DNA of 64,000 nt, from the NCBI RefSeq assembly GCF_051020955.1, contig NW_027476341.1, positions 186,001-250,000 on the forward strand. Reading direction: 5' to 3'. The notes below the pieces were generated by a model. The model was not told the origin of the DNA. It ran no database searches and saw only the letters and a list, made by a program, of their open reading frames with translations. Positions 48,801-63,050 of this stretch are shown piece after piece. Positions within the stretch are counted from its first letter, which is position 1, and each line of letters opens with the position of its first letter. Made by a program: the position numbers and the translations under genes. The DNA is from Megalopta genalis (taxonomy: Eukaryota > Arthropoda > Insecta > Hymenoptera > Halictidae).

Positions 48801-51800
48801 TGCTAACTCGTTTGTTTCGCATGCAGTTGCATCTAAATCATCTACATCACAAGTATTTGAAGCTAAACCATTTGTTTCGCGTGGATTTGAAACTAAGCCT
48901 TCTACTTCGCATTGATTTGATGCTAAATCATGTGTTTCGCTTGGATTTGAAACTAAGCCTTCTACTTCGCATTGATTTGAAGCTAAATCGTGTGTTTCAC
49001 ATGGATCTGAAGGTGACTCCTTTGTTTCGCCTGCATTTGAAGCTGTATCATTTATATTGACAAGTATGTGAATTTAAATCTTTCGTTTCACGAGGATTTG
49101 AAGCTAAGGCTTCTACTTCACATATATTTGAAGCTAAATCATGTGTTTCGATTGGATTTGAAGCTAACTCGTTTGTTTCGCATGCAGTTAAAGCTAAGTA
49201 ATTTTTAAAACAAGTATTTGAAGCTAAATTATACGTTTCGCATGGATTTGATACTAAGGCTTCTACTTCGCATTGATTTGATGCTGAATTATGTGTTTCG
49301 CTTGAATTTGAAGCTAACATATTTGTTTCACATGATGTTCAAGCTAAATCATGTATATCACAAGTATTTCAAGCTGTAACATTTGTTTCACATGAATATT
49401 AAGCTAAACCATGTGTTTCGAGTGAATTTGAAGCTAAATCATGTGTTTCGCAAGGATTTGAAGCTAACACGTTTGTTTCGCCTGCACTTGAAGCTAAATC
49501 GTGTATATCACAAGTATTTGAAGCTAAATGATTTGATTCGCATGGATTCGAAGATAAGCCTCCTACTTCGCATTGATTTGAAGCTAAATCATGTGTTTCG
49601 CATGGATTGGAAGCTAACTCGTTTGTTTTGCCTGCATTTGAAGCTAAATCGTGTATATCACAAGTATTTGAAGCTAAATGATTTGTTTCGCATGGATTTG
49701 AAGCTAAGCCTTCTTCTTCGCATTGATTAGAAGCTAAATCATGTGTTCCGCATGGATTTGAAGCTAACTCGTTTGTTTCACATGCAGTTGAAGCTTAATC
49801 ATGTATATTACAAGTATTTGATGCTAAACCATTTATTTCGCTTTGATTTGAAGCTATGGCTTCTACTTCGCATTTATTTGAAGCTAAATCATGTCTTTCG
49901 CATGGATGTCAATCTAACTCGATTGTTTCGCCTGCCGTCGGAACTATATCACATATATTGACAAGTATTTGAAGCTCAATCATTCGTTTCGCTTGGATTT
50001 GAAACTAAGCATTCTGCTTCGCATTGATCTGAAACTAAATCATGTGTTTCGCATGGATTAGAAGCTAACTCGTTTGTTTCGCATGCTGTTGAAGCTATAT
50101 CATGTTTATCACAAGTATTCGAAGCTAAACCATTTGTTTCGCATGGATTTGAAGATAAGCCTTCTACTTCGAATTGATTTGAAGCTGAATAATGTGTTTC
50201 GCTTGTAATTGAAGTTAACTCGTTTGTTTCGCACGCAGTTGAAGATAAATCATGTATATCACAAGTATTTGAAGCTAAACCATTTGATCCGCATGGATTT
50301 GAAGCTAAGCATTCTACTTCCCATTGATTTGAGGGTAAGTCATGTGTTTCGCATGGATTTGAAGCTAAACCATTTGATCCGCATGGATTTGAATCTAAGC
50401 CTTCTACGTCGCATTGATTTGAAGCTAAATGATTTGTTTCGCATGGATTAGAACCTAAATCGTTTGTTTCGCATGCGGTTGAATCTATATCATGTATATC
50501 ATAATTATTCGAAGCTAAACCATTTCTTTCGCATGGATTTGAAGCTAAGCCTTCTGTGTCGCAATGATTTCAAACTGGATCATGTGATTCCTTTGGATTT
50601 TAAGCTATCTCGATTGTTTCGCATGCTGTAGAAGCCAAATCATGTATGTCACAAGTATTTGAACCTAAACCATTTGATTCGCATTGATTTGAAGCTAAAC
50701 CTTCTTCTTCGCATTTATTTGAAGTTAAATCATGTGTTTCAATTGGGTGTGAAGCTAACTCGTTTGTTTAGCATGCAGTTGAAGATAAATCATATATATC
50801 ACAAGTATTTGAAGCTAAACCATTTGATTAGCATGTATTTGAAGCTAACTCGTTTGTTTCGCATGCTATTGAAGCAAAATCACGCATATCACAAGTATTT
50901 GAAGCTAAACCATTTGTTTCGCATGGATTCGAAGATCAGCCTTCTACTTTGCATTGATTTGCAGCTAAATCATGTGTTCCGTATGGATTTGAAGCTAACT
51001 CGTTTGTTTCGCATGCAACTGAAGCTAAATCATGTATATAACAAGTATTTGAAGCTGAACCTTTTGTTTCGCATGGATTTGAAGCTAAGCCTTCTACTTC
51101 GTATTGATTTGAAGCTGAATCATGTGTTTCGCTTGTATTTGAAACTAACTCGTTTGTGTCGCATGCAGTTGAATATAAATCATGTATATCACAAGTATTT
51201 GAAGCGAAACCATCTGTTTCGTGTGGATTCGAAGGTAAGCCTTCTACTTCGCATTGATTTGATGCTAAATCATGTGTTTCGCATGGATTTAAAGCTAACT
51301 CGTTTGATTCGCCTGCATTTGAAGCTAAATCATGTATATCACAAGTATTTGTAGCTAAACTATTCGTTTCGCATGGATTTGAAACTAAGTCTTCTACTTC
51401 GCTTGTATTTGAAGCTAACTCGTTTGTTTCGCATGCAGTTGAAGCTAAATCATGTTCATCACAAGTATTTGAAGCTGAACCATCTGTTTCGCATGCTGTT
51501 GAAGCTAAATCATGTGTTTCGCATGGATTGGAAGCAAACTCATTTGCTTCGCCTGCATTTGAATCTATACCACTTTTATCGCAATTATCTGAACATTATT
51601 GATTTGTTTCTCATTAACTTGAAGCTAAGCCTTCTACTTCGCATTGATTTGCAGCTAAATCATGTGTTTCGCATGGATTCGAAGCTAGCTCGTTCGTTTC
51701 GCCTGCATTTGAAGCTAAATCATGTATATCACAAATATTTGAAGCTAAACCATTTGTTTCGCATGGATTCGGAGATCAGACTTCTGCTTCGCATTGATTT

Positions 51801-51949
51801 GAAGCTAAATCATGTGTTTCGCATGGATTTGAAGCTAAGCCTTCTACTTCCAATTGATTTGAAGCTAACCATATATTTCTCATGTATTTGAAGCTAAGTC
51901 TTCTACTTCGCATTGATTTGATTCTAAATCATGTGTTTCGCTTGGATCT

Positions 51950-53060
51950 AAAGCTAACTCGTTTGTTTCGCATGCAGTTGAAACTAAATCATGTATATCA
52001 CAAGTATTTGAAGCTAAACCATTTGTTTCGCATGGATTCGAAGATCAGACTTCTGCTTCGCACTGATTTGAAGCGGAATCGTGTGTTTCGCTTGTATTTG
52101 AAACTAACTCGTTAGTTTCGCATGCATTTGAATCTAAATCATGTATGTCACAAGTATTACAATCTTAACTTTTTGTTTCGCATGGATTTGAAGCTAAGCC
52201 TTCTATTTCGCATTGATTTGAGGCAGAATCATGTGTTTCGCTTGTATTTGAAGCTAACTCATTCATTTCGCCTGCATTTGAGGCTAAACCATGTATATCA
52301 CAATTATTTGAAGCTAAACCATTTGTTTCCGCATGGATTCGAAGATCAGACTTCTGCATCGCATTGATTTGAAGCTAAATCATGTGTTTCGCATGGATTT
52401 GAAGCTTACTCGTTTGTTTTGCATGCAGTTGAAGCTAAATCATGTATATCACAAGTGTTTGAAGCTAACCCGTTTGATTCGCATGGATTTGATGATAAGC
52501 CATCTACCTCGCATTGAATTAAAGCTAAATCATGTGTTTCGCTTGAACTTGAAGCTAACGCGTTTGTTTCGCATGCAGTTGAAGCTAAATCATGTACATC
52601 ACAAGTATTTGAAGCTAAATCATCTGTTTCGTGTGGATTCGAAGATCAGCCTTCTACTTCGCATTGATTTGAAGCTAAATCATGTGTTTCGCTTGTATTG
52701 GAAGCTAACTCGTTTGTTTCGCATGCAGTTGAAACTAAATCATGTATATCACACGTTTTTGAATCTAAACAATCTGTTTCGTGTGGATTCGGAGATCAGC
52801 CTTCTACTTCGCATTGATTTGAAGCGAAATCATATGTCTCGCTTGGATTTGGAGCTAACTCGTTTATTTCGCATGCAGTTGAAGCTAAATCATGTACATC
52901 ACAAGTATTTGAAGCGAAACCATCTGTTTCGTGTGGATTCGAAGGTAAGCCTTCTACTTCGCATTGATTTGATGCTAAATCATGTGTTTCGCATGGATTT
53001 AATGCTAACACGTTTGATTCACCTGCATTTGAAGCTATATCAGTGATATTCGCAAGTATT
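51950..53060 (+). repeat. 1.1-kb block, first of four copies
   Basis: The block occurs at about 51950-53060, again at an offset of 2700 (about 54650-55700), in part at 57011-57710, and at about 59300-60410. Markers are CACAAGTATTACAATC, TTTGTTTCCGCATGG (one extra C, a 31-bp monomer near 52330), CACACGTTTTTGAATC and GTGTGGATTCGGAGATCAG. In the second copy one T of CACACGTTTTTG is lost at about 55456, which breaks the open frame there. Confidence 0.87.
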
Positions 53061-55700
53061 TGAAGCTAAATCATTCGTTTCGCTGGATTTGATGATAACT
53101 CGTTTGTTTTGCATGCAGTTGAATCTAGCTCATGTATATCACGAGTATTTAAAGCTGAACCATTTGTTTCGCATGGATTTGAAGGTAAGCACTCTAGTTC
53201 GCATTGAATTGAAGCTAAATCATGAGTTTCGCTTGGATTTGAAGCTATCTCGATTGTTTCGCATGCTGTAGAATCCAAATCATGTATGTCACAAGTATTT
53301 GAACCTAAACCATTTGATTCGCATTGATTTGAAGCTGAACCTTCTTCTTCGCATTCATTTGAAGTTAAATCATGTGTTTCAATTGGGTGTGAAGCTAACT
53401 CGTTTGTTTAGCATGCAGTTGAAGATAAATCATATATATCACAAGTATTTGAAGCTAAACCATTTGATTAGCATGTATTTGAAGCTAACTCGTTTGTTTC
53501 GCATGCTGTTGAAGCAAAATCACGCATAACACAAGTATTTGAAGCTAAACCATTTGTTTCGCATGGATTCGAAGATCAGACTTCTGCTTCGCATGAATTT
53601 GAATCGAAATCATGTGTTTCGTATGGATTTGAATCTAACTGGTTTGTTTCGCATGCAGTTGAATGTAAATCATGTATATCACAAGTGTTTGAAGCGAAAC
53701 TATTTGTTTCGCACGGATTTGAAGATCAGCCTTCTACTTCGCATTCATTTGAAGCTAAATCATGTGTTTCGCATGGATTAGATGCTGACTCATTGTTTCG
53801 CCTGCATTTGAAGCTATATCATGTATATCACAAGTATTTGAATCTGAACCATTTGATTCCCATGAATATTACGCTAAACCATGTCTTTCGAATGAATTTG
53901 AAGCTAAATCATGTGTTTTGAATGGATTTGAAGCTAACTCGTTTGTTTCACATGCATTTGAAGCTAAATCATGTATATCACATATAATTGAAGCTATTCC
54001 ATCTGTTTCGCTGGATTTAAAGCTAAGCCTTCTACTTCGCATTGATTTGATTCTAAATCATGTGTTTCGCTTGGATTTGAAGCTAACTCGTTGGTTTTGC
54101 ATGAAGTTGAATCTAAATCATGTATATCACGAGTATTTGAAGTTGAACCATTTGTTTCACATACATTTGAAGCTAAGCCTTCTACTTCACATTGATTGGA
54201 AGTTAAATCATGGGTTTCGCATGGATTTGAAGCTAACTCGTTTGTGTCGCTTGCATTTGAAGCTATATCGCTTATATTCGTAAGTATTTGAAGCTAAACC
54301 ATTCGTTTCGCACGGATTCGAAGATCAGCCTTCTACTTCGCATTCATTTGAAGCTAAATCATGTGTTTCGCATGGATTTGAAGCTATATCATGTATATCA
54401 GAAGTATTTGAATCTGAACCATTTGATTCCCGTGAATAGTACGCTGAACCATGTCTTTCGAATGAATTTGAAGCTAAATCATGTATTTTGAATGGATTTG
54501 AAGCTAACTCGTTTGTTTCGCATGCATTTGAAGCTAAATCATGTATATCACATATAATTGAAGCTAAACCATTTGTTTCGCATGGATTCGAAGATAAGCC
54601 TTCTTCTTCGCATTCATTTGAATCTAAATCATGTGTTTCGCTTGGATTTGAAGCTAACTCGTTTGTTTCGCATGCAGTTGAAACTAAATCATGTATATCA
54701 CAAGTATTTGAAGCTAAACCATTTGTTTCGCATGGATTCGAAGATCAGACTTCTGCTTCGCACTGATTTGAAGCGGAATCGTGTGTTTCGCTTGTATTTG
54801 AAACTAACTCGTTAGTTTCGCATGCATTTGAATCTAAATCATGTATGTCACAAGTATTACAATCTTAACTTTTTGTTTCGCATGGATTTGAAGCTAAGCC
54901 TTCTATTTCGCATTGATTTGAGGCAGAATCATGTGTTTCGCTTGTATTTGAAGCTAACTCATTCATTTCGCCTGCATTTGAGGCTAAACCATGTATATCA
55001 CAATTATTTGAAGCTAAACCATTTGTTTCCGCATGGATTCGAAGATCAGACTTCTGCATCGCATTGATTTGAAGCTAAATCATGTGTTTCGCATGGATTT
55101 GAAGCTTACTCGTTTGTTTTGCATGCAGTTGAAGCTAAATCATGTATATCACAAGTGTTTGAAGCTAACCCGTTTGATTCGCATGGATTTGATGATAAGC
55201 CATCTACTTCGCATTGAATTAAAGCTAAATCATGTGTTTCGCTTGAACTTGAAGCTAACGCGTTTGTTTCGCATGCAGTTGAAGCTAAATCATGTACATC
55301 ACAAGTATTTGAAGCTAAATCATCTGTTTCGTGTGGATTCGAAGATCAGCCTTCTACTTCGCATTGATTTGAAGCTAAATCATGTGTTTCGCTTGTATTG
55401 GAAGCTAACTCGTTTGTTTCGCATGCAGTTGAAACTAAATCATGTATATCACACGTTTTGAATCTAAACAATCTGTTTCGTGTGGATTCGGAGATCAGCC
55501 TTCTACTTCGCATTGATTTGAAGCGAAATCATATGTCTCGCTTGGATTTGGAGCTAACTCGTTTATTTCGCATGCAGTTGAAGCTAAATCATGTACATCA
55601 CAAGTATTTGAAGCGAAACCATCTGTTTCGTGTGGATTCGAAGGTAAGCCTTCTACTTCGCATTGATTTGATGCTAAATCATGTGTTTCGCATGGATTTG
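52361..55700 (+). repeat. 3.3-kb duplication, copy 1 (partner 57011-60351)
   Basis: This matches 57011-60351 at an offset of 4650 (155 monomers), rising to 4651 after the single-T deletion at about 55456. Over this length I noticed only isolated substitutions, for example CTACCTCGC at 52505 versus CTACTTCGC, and GAAGCTAAATC at 55313 versus GAAGACAAATC at 59963. This is the longest near-identical pair in the window. Confidence 0.92.
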
Positions 55701-57010
55701 AAGCTGACTCGTTTGTTTCGCCTGCATTTGAAGCTATATCATGTATATCAGAAGTATTTGAATCTGAACAATTTGATTCCCATGAATAGTACGTTAAACC
55801 ATGTCTTTCGAATGAATTTGAAGCTAAATCATGTGTTTTGAATGGATTTCAAGCAAACTCGTTTGTTTCGCATGCATTTGAAGCTAAATCATGTATATCA
55901 CATATAATTGAAGCTAAACCATTTGTTTCGCATGGATTCGAAGATCAGCCTTCTACTTCGCATTGATTTGAAGCTAAATCATGAGTTTCGCATGGATTTG
56001 AAGCTAAATCATGTGTTTTGAATGGATTTGAAGCTATATCAGTGATATCCGCAAGTGTTTGAAGCTAAATCATTCGTTTCGCTGGATTTCAAGCTAAGCC
56101 TTCTACTTCGCATTGATTTGAATCTAAATCATGTGTTTCGCTTGGATTTGAAGCTAACTCGTTGGTTTTGCATGAAGTAGAATCTAAATCATGTATATCA
56201 CAAGTATTTGAAGCTGAACCATACGTTTCACATAGATTTAAAGCTAAGCCTTCTACTTCACATTGATTGAAACTTAAATTATGTGTTTCGCATGGATTTG
56301 AAGCTAACTCGTTTGTGTCACCTGCATTTGAAGCTAGATCACATATAATCGCAAGTATTTGAAGCTAAACCATTCGTTTCGCATGGATGTGACGCTAAGC
56401 CTTCTGCTTCGCATTGATTTGATTATAAATCATGTGTTTCGCATGGATTTGAAGATAACTCGTTTGTGTCGCCTACATTTGAAGCTATATCACTTATATT
56501 CGCAAGTATTTTAAGCTAAACCATTCGTTTCGCATGGATTTGAAGCTAAGCCTTCTGCTTCGCATTCATTTGAAGCGAAATCATGTGTTTCGCTTGTATT
56601 TGCAGCTAACTGTTTGGTTTCGCATGCAGTTGAAGCTAAATCATGTATATCACAAATATTTGAACTAAACCATTTGTTTCGCATGGATTCGAAGATAAGC
56701 CTTCTACTTCGCATTGAATTGAAGCTAAATCATGTATCTCGCATGTATTTGAAGCTAACACGTTTGTTTCGCATGCTGTTGAAGCTAAGTCATGTATAAC
56801 ACAAGTATTTGAAGCCAAACAATCTGTTTCGTGTGGATTCGGAGATCAGCCTTCTACTACGCATTGATTTGAAGCAAAATCATATGTATCGCTTGGATTT
56901 GAAGCCAACTCGTTTGTTTCGCATGCAGTTAATGCAAAATCACGCATATCACAAGTATTTGAAGCTAAACCATTTGATTCGCATGGATGCGAAGATCAGC
57001 CTTCTACTTC

Positions 57011-60000
57011 GCATTGATTTGAAGCTAAATCATGTGTTTCGCATGGATTTGAAGCTTACTCGTTTGTTTTGCATGCAGTTGAAGCTAAATCATGTATATC
57101 ACAAGTGTTTGAAGCTAACCCGTTTGATTCGCATGGATTTGATGATAAGCCATCTACTTCGCATTGAATTAAAGCTAAATCATGTGTTTCGCTTGAACTT
57201 GAAGCTAACGCGTTTGTTTCGCATGCAGTTGAAGCTAAATCATGTACATCACAAGTATTTGAAGCTAAATCATCTGTTTCGTGTGGATTCGAAGATCAGC
57301 CTTCTACTTCGCATTGATTTGAAGCTAAATCATGTGTTTCGCTTGTATTGGAAGCTAACTCGTTTGTTTCGCATGCAGTTGAAACTAAATCATGTATATC
57401 ACACGTTTTTGAATCTAAACAATCTGTTTCGTGTGGATTCGGAGATCAGCCTTCTACTTCGCATTGATTTGAAGCGAAATCATATGTCTCGCTTGGATTT
57501 GGAGCTAACTCGTTTATTTCGCATGCAGTTGAAGCTAAATCATGTACATCACAAGTATTTGAAGCGAAACCATCTGTTTCGTGTGGATTCGAAGGTAAGC
57601 CTTCTACTTCGCATTGATTTGATGCTAAATCATGTGTTTCGCATGGATTTAATGCTAACACGTTTGATTCACCTGCATTTGAAGCTATATCAGTGATATT
57701 CGCAAGTATTTGAAGCTAAATCATTCGTTTCGCTGGATTTGATGATAACTCGTTTGTTTTGCATGCAGTTGAATCTAGCTCATGTATATCACGAGTATTT
57801 AAAGCTGAACCATTTGTTTCGCATGGATTTGAAGGTAAGCACTCTAGTTCGCATTGAATTGAAGCTAAATCATGAGTTTCGCTTGGATTTGAAGCTATCT
57901 CGATTGTTTCGCATGCTGTAGAATCCAAATCATGTATGTCACAAGTATTTGAACCTAAACCATTTGATTCGCATTGATTTGAAGCTGAACCTTCTTCTTC
58001 GCATTCATTTGAAGTTAAATCATGTGTTTCAATTGGGTGTGAAGCTAACTCGTTTGTTTAGCATGCAGTTGAAGATAAATCATATATATCACAAGTATTT
58101 GAAGCTAAACCATTTGATTAGCATGTATTTGAAGCTAACTCGTTTGTTTCGCATGCTGTTGAAGCAAAATCACGCATAACACAAGTATTTGAAGCTAAAC
58201 CATTTGTTTCGCATGGATTCGAAGATCAGACTTCTGCTTCGCATGAATTTGAATCGAAATCATGTGTTTCGTATGGATTTGAATCTAACTGGTTTGTTTC
58301 GCATGCAGTTGAATGTAAATCATGTATATCACAAGTGTTTGAAGCGAAACTATTTGTTTCGCACGGATTTGAAGATCAGCCTTCTACTTCGCATTCATTT
58401 GAAGCTAAATCATGTGTTTCGCATGGATTAGATGCTGACTCATTGTTTCGCCTGCATTTGAAGCTATATCATGTATATCACAAGTATTTGAATCTGAACC
58501 ATTTGATTCCCATGAATATTACGCTAAACCATGTCTTTCGAATGAATTTGAAGCTAAATCATGTGTTTTGAATGGATTTGAAGCTAACTCGTTTGTTTCA
58601 CATGCATTTGAAGCTAAATCATGTATATCACATATAATTGAAGCTATTCCATCTGTTTCGCTGGATTTAAAGCTAAGCCTTCTACTTCGCATTGATTTGA
58701 TTCTAAATCATGTGTTTCGCTTGGATTTGAAGCTAACTCGTTGGTTTTGCATGAAGTTGAATCTAAATCATGTATATCACGAGTATTTGAAGTTGAACCA
58801 TTTGTTTCACATACATTTGAAGCTAAGCCTTCTACTTCACATTGATTGGAAGTTAAATCATGGGTTTCGCATGGATTTGAAGCTAACTCGTTTGTGTCGC
58901 TTGCATTTGAAGCTATATCGCTTATATTCGTAAGTATTTGAAGCTAAACCATTCGTTTCGCACGGATTCGAAGATCAGCCTTCTACTTCGCATTCATTTG
59001 AAGCTAAATCATGTGTTTCGCATGGATTTGAAGCTATATCATGTATATCAGAAGTATTTGAATCTGAACCATTTGATTCCCGTGAATAGTACGCTGAACC
59101 ATGTCTTTCGAATGAATTTGAAGCTAAATCATGTATTTTGAATGGATTTGAAGCTAACTCGTTTGTTTCGCATGCATTTGAAGCTAAATCATGTATATCA
59201 CATATAATTGAAGCTAAACCATTTGTTTCGCATGGATTCGAAGATAAGCCTTCTTCTTCGCATTCATTTGAATCTAAATCATGTGTTTCGCTTGGATTTG
59301 AAGCTAACTCGTTTGTTTCGCATGCAGTTGAAACTAAATCATGTATATCACAAGTATTTGAAGCTAAACCATTTGTTTCGCATGGATTCGAAGATCAGAC
59401 TTCTGCTTCGCACTGATTTGAAGCGGAATCGTGTGTTTCGCTTGTATTTGAAACTAACTCGTTAGTTTCGCATGCATTTGAATCTAAATCATGTATGTCA
59501 CAAGTATTACAATCTTAACTTTTTGTTTCGCATGGATTTGAAGCTAAGCCTTCTATTTCGCATTGATTTGAGGCAGAATCATGTGTTTCGCTTGTATTTG
59601 AAGCTAACTCATTCATTTCGCCTGCATTTGAGGCTAAACCATGTATATCACAATTATTTGAAGCTAAACCATTTGTTTCCGCATGGATTCGAAGATCAGA
59701 CTTCTGCATCGCATTGATTTGAAGCTAAATCATGTGTTTCGCATGGATTTGAAGCTTACTCGTTTGTTTTGCATGCAGTTGAAGCTAAATCATGTATATC
59801 ACAAGTGTTTGAAGCTAACCCGTTTGATTCGCATGGATTTGATGATAAGCCATCTACTTCGCATTGAATTAAAGCTAAATCATGTGTTTCGCTTGAACTT
59901 GAAGCTAACGCGTTTGTTTCGCATGCAGTTGAAGCTAAATCATGTACATCACAAGTATTTGAAGACAAATCATCTGTTTCGTGTGGATTCGAAGATCAGC

Positions 60001-60351
60001 CTTCTACTTCGCATTGATTTGAAGCTAAATCATGTGTTTCGCTTGTATTGGAAGCTAACTCGTTTGTTTCGCATGCAGTTGAAACTAAATCATGTATATC
60101 ACACGTTTTTGAATCTAAACAATCTGTTTCGTGTGGATTCGGAGATCAGCCTTCTACTTCGCATTGATTTGAAGCGAAATCATATGTCTCGCTTGGATTT
60201 GGAGCTAACTCGTTTATTTCGCATGCAGTTGAAGCTAAATCATGTACATCACAAGTATTTGAAGCGAAACCATCTGTTTCGTGTGGATTCGAAGGTAAGC
60301 CTTCTACTTCGCATTGATTTGATGCTAAATCATGTGTTTCGCATGGATTTA
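57011..60351 (+). repeat. 3.3-kb duplication, copy 2 (partner 52361-55700)
   Basis: This is the second copy at offset 4650/4651. Its left flank (56400-57010) is unrelated in monomer order to that of copy 1. Its right flank continues with a C' monomer. Confidence 0.92.
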
Positions 60352-61010
60352 ATGCTAACACGTTTGATTCACCTGCATTTGAAGCTATATCAGTGATATT
60401 CGCAAGTATTTGAAGCTAAATCATTCGTTTCGCTGGATTTGAAGCTAAGCCTTCTACTTCGCATTGATTTGAATCTAAATCATGTGTTTCGCTTGGATTT
60501 GAAGCTAACTCGTTCGTTTTGCATACAGTTGAAGCAAAATCACGCATATCGCAAGTATTTGAAGCTAAACCACTTGATTCGCATGGATTCGAAGATCAGC
60601 CTTCTACTTCGCATTGACTTGAAGCTAAATCATGAGTTTCGCATAGATTTGAAGCTAAATCATGTGTTTTGAATGGATTTGAAGTTAACTCGTTTGTTTC
60701 GCATGCAGTTGAAGCTAAATCATGTATATCATAAGTATTTGAAGCTAAAGAACTTTATTCGCATGGATTTCAAACTAAGCCTTCTACTTCGCATTGATTT
60801 GAAGGTAAATCATGTCTTTTGCATGGATTTAAAGCTGACTCGTTTGTTTCGCCTGCATTTGAAGCTATATCAGTGATATTCGCAAATATTTGAGGCTAAA
60901 TGATTCGTTTCGCTGGATTTGAAGCTAAGCCTTCTACTTCGCATTCATTTGAAGCTAAATCATGTGTTTCGCATGGATTTGAAGCTGACTCGTTTGTTTC
61001 GCCTGCATTT

Positions 61011-61758
61011 GAAGCTAAGTCATGTATATCTTAAGTATTTGAAGCTAAACCATTTGTTTCGCATGGATTTGAAACTAAGCCTTCTACTTCGCTTTGAATT
61101 GAAGCTGAATCATGTGTTTCGCTTGTATTTGAAGCTAACTCGTTTGTTTCGCATGCAGTTGAAGCTAAATCATGTATATCACAAGTATTTGAAGCTAAAC
61201 CATTTGTTTCGGATGGATTCGACGATCAGCCTTCGGCTTCGCATTGATTTTAAGCTAAACCATGTGTTTCGCATCGATTTGAAGATAACTCGTTTGTTTC
61301 GCCTGCATTTTAATCTAAATCACGTATATCACAAGTATTTGACGCTAAACCATTTGTTTCGCATGGATTCGGAGATAAGCCTTCTACTTCGCATTGAATT
61401 GAAGCTAAATCATGTGTTTCACATGGATTAGAAGCTAACACGCTTGTTTCGCATGCTGTTCAACCTCAATCATGTATATTACAAATATTTGAATCTAAAC
61501 AATCTGTTTCGTGTGGATTCGGAGATCAGCCTTATACTTCACATTGATTGCAAGTTAAATCATGTGTTTCGCATGGATTTGAAGCTAACTCGTTTGTTTC
61601 GCCTGCATTTGAAGCTATATCACTTATATTCGCAAGTATTTGAAGCTAATCCATTCGTTTCTCATGGATTTGACGCTAAGCCTTCTGCTTCGCATTGATT
61701 TGATACTAAATCATCTGTTCGCATGGATTTGAAGATAACTCGTTTGTTTCGCATGCAT
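61011..61758 (+). repeat. 0.75-kb duplication, copy 1 (partner 63051-63798)
   Basis: This matches 63051-63798 at an offset of 2040. Markers are ATATCTTAAGTATTTG, TTTCGGATGGATTCG and TTATACTTCACATTG. Few differences were seen (GACGATCAG versus GGCGATCAG, AATCATCTG versus AATCATGTG). Confidence 0.88.
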
Positions 61759-63050
61759 TTGAAGCTAAATCATGTATATCACATATAATTGAAGCTAAAC
61801 CATTTGTTTCGCATGGATTCGAAGATAAGCCTTCTACTTCGCATTGATTTGAAGCGAAATCATGTGTTTCGCATGGATTTTAAGCTAACTCGTTTTCTTC
61901 GCCTGTATTTGATGCTAAATCATGTATATCACAATTATTTGAAGCTAAACCATTTGATTCGCATGGATTTGAAGATAATCCTTCTACTTCGCATTGATTT
62001 GAAGCAAAATCATCTGTTTCGCATGGATTTGAATCTAACTCGTTAGTTTTCATGCAGTTGAAGCTAAATCATGTATATCACAAGTATTTGAAGCTAAACC
62101 ATTTGTTTCGCAAAGATTCGAAGATCAGCCTTCTACTTCGCATTGATAAGAAGCTAAATCATTTGTTTCGCTTGGATTTGAAACTAACTAGTTTGTTTCG
62201 CAATACAGTTGAAGCTAAATCATGTATATCACAATTATTTGAAGCTAAACCATTTGATTCGCATGGATTTGAAGATAAGCCTTCTACTTCGCATTGATTT
62301 GAAGCTAATTCATGTGTTTCGCATGGATTTGAAGCTAACTCGTTTGCTTCGCATGCATTTGAATCTAAATCATATATATCACAAGTATTAGAAGCTAAAC
62401 CATTTAATTCGCATGGATTTGAAGCTAAGCCTTCTACTTCGCATTGATTTGGAGCTAAATCATGTCTTTCGCTTGGATTTGAAGCTAACTCGTTTGTTTC
62501 GCATGCAATTGAAGCTAAATCATGTATCAAACAAGTATTTGAAGCTAAACCATTTGATTCGCATGGATTTGATGCTATGCCATCTACTTCGCTTTTATTT
62601 GAAACTGAATCATGTGTTTCTCTTGTTTTTGAAGCTATCACGTTCGTTTCACATGCAGTTGAAGCTAAATCATGTATATCACAAGTATTTGGAGCTGAAC
62701 CATTTGTTTCGCACGAATATCACGCTAAACCATGTGTTTGGAATGAATTTAAAGCTAAATCACGTGTTTCGCATAGATTTGAAGCCAACTCGTTTGTTAC
62801 GCATGCAGTTGAAGCTGAATCATGTATATCCCAAGTATTTGAAGCTCAACCATTTGATTCGCATGGATTTGAAGATAAGCCTTCTACTTCGCATTGATTT
62901 TAAGCTAAATTATGTGTTTCGCTTGGATTTGAAGCTAACTTGTTTGTTTCGCATGCAGTTGAAGCTAAATAATGTATATCACAAGTATTTGAAGATAAAC
63001 CGTTTGATTCGCATCGATTTTAAGCTAACTCGTTTGTTTCGCCTTCATTT

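Larger units (their letters stand above)
30250..51000. repeat. Region 4: mosaic of 0.7-2.5 kb blocks
   Basis: This stretch keeps 30-bp register for long distances, which is why the longest open frames of the window lie here. It is assembled from a limited set of blocks re-used in different orders: a block of about 700 bp present eight times, a 1.46-kb block at two sites, a 2.5-kb block at two sites, and others. Junctions between blocks fall inside monomers without loss of register, as expected for homologous unequal exchange or gene conversion. No unique sequence separates the blocks. Confidence 0.85.
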
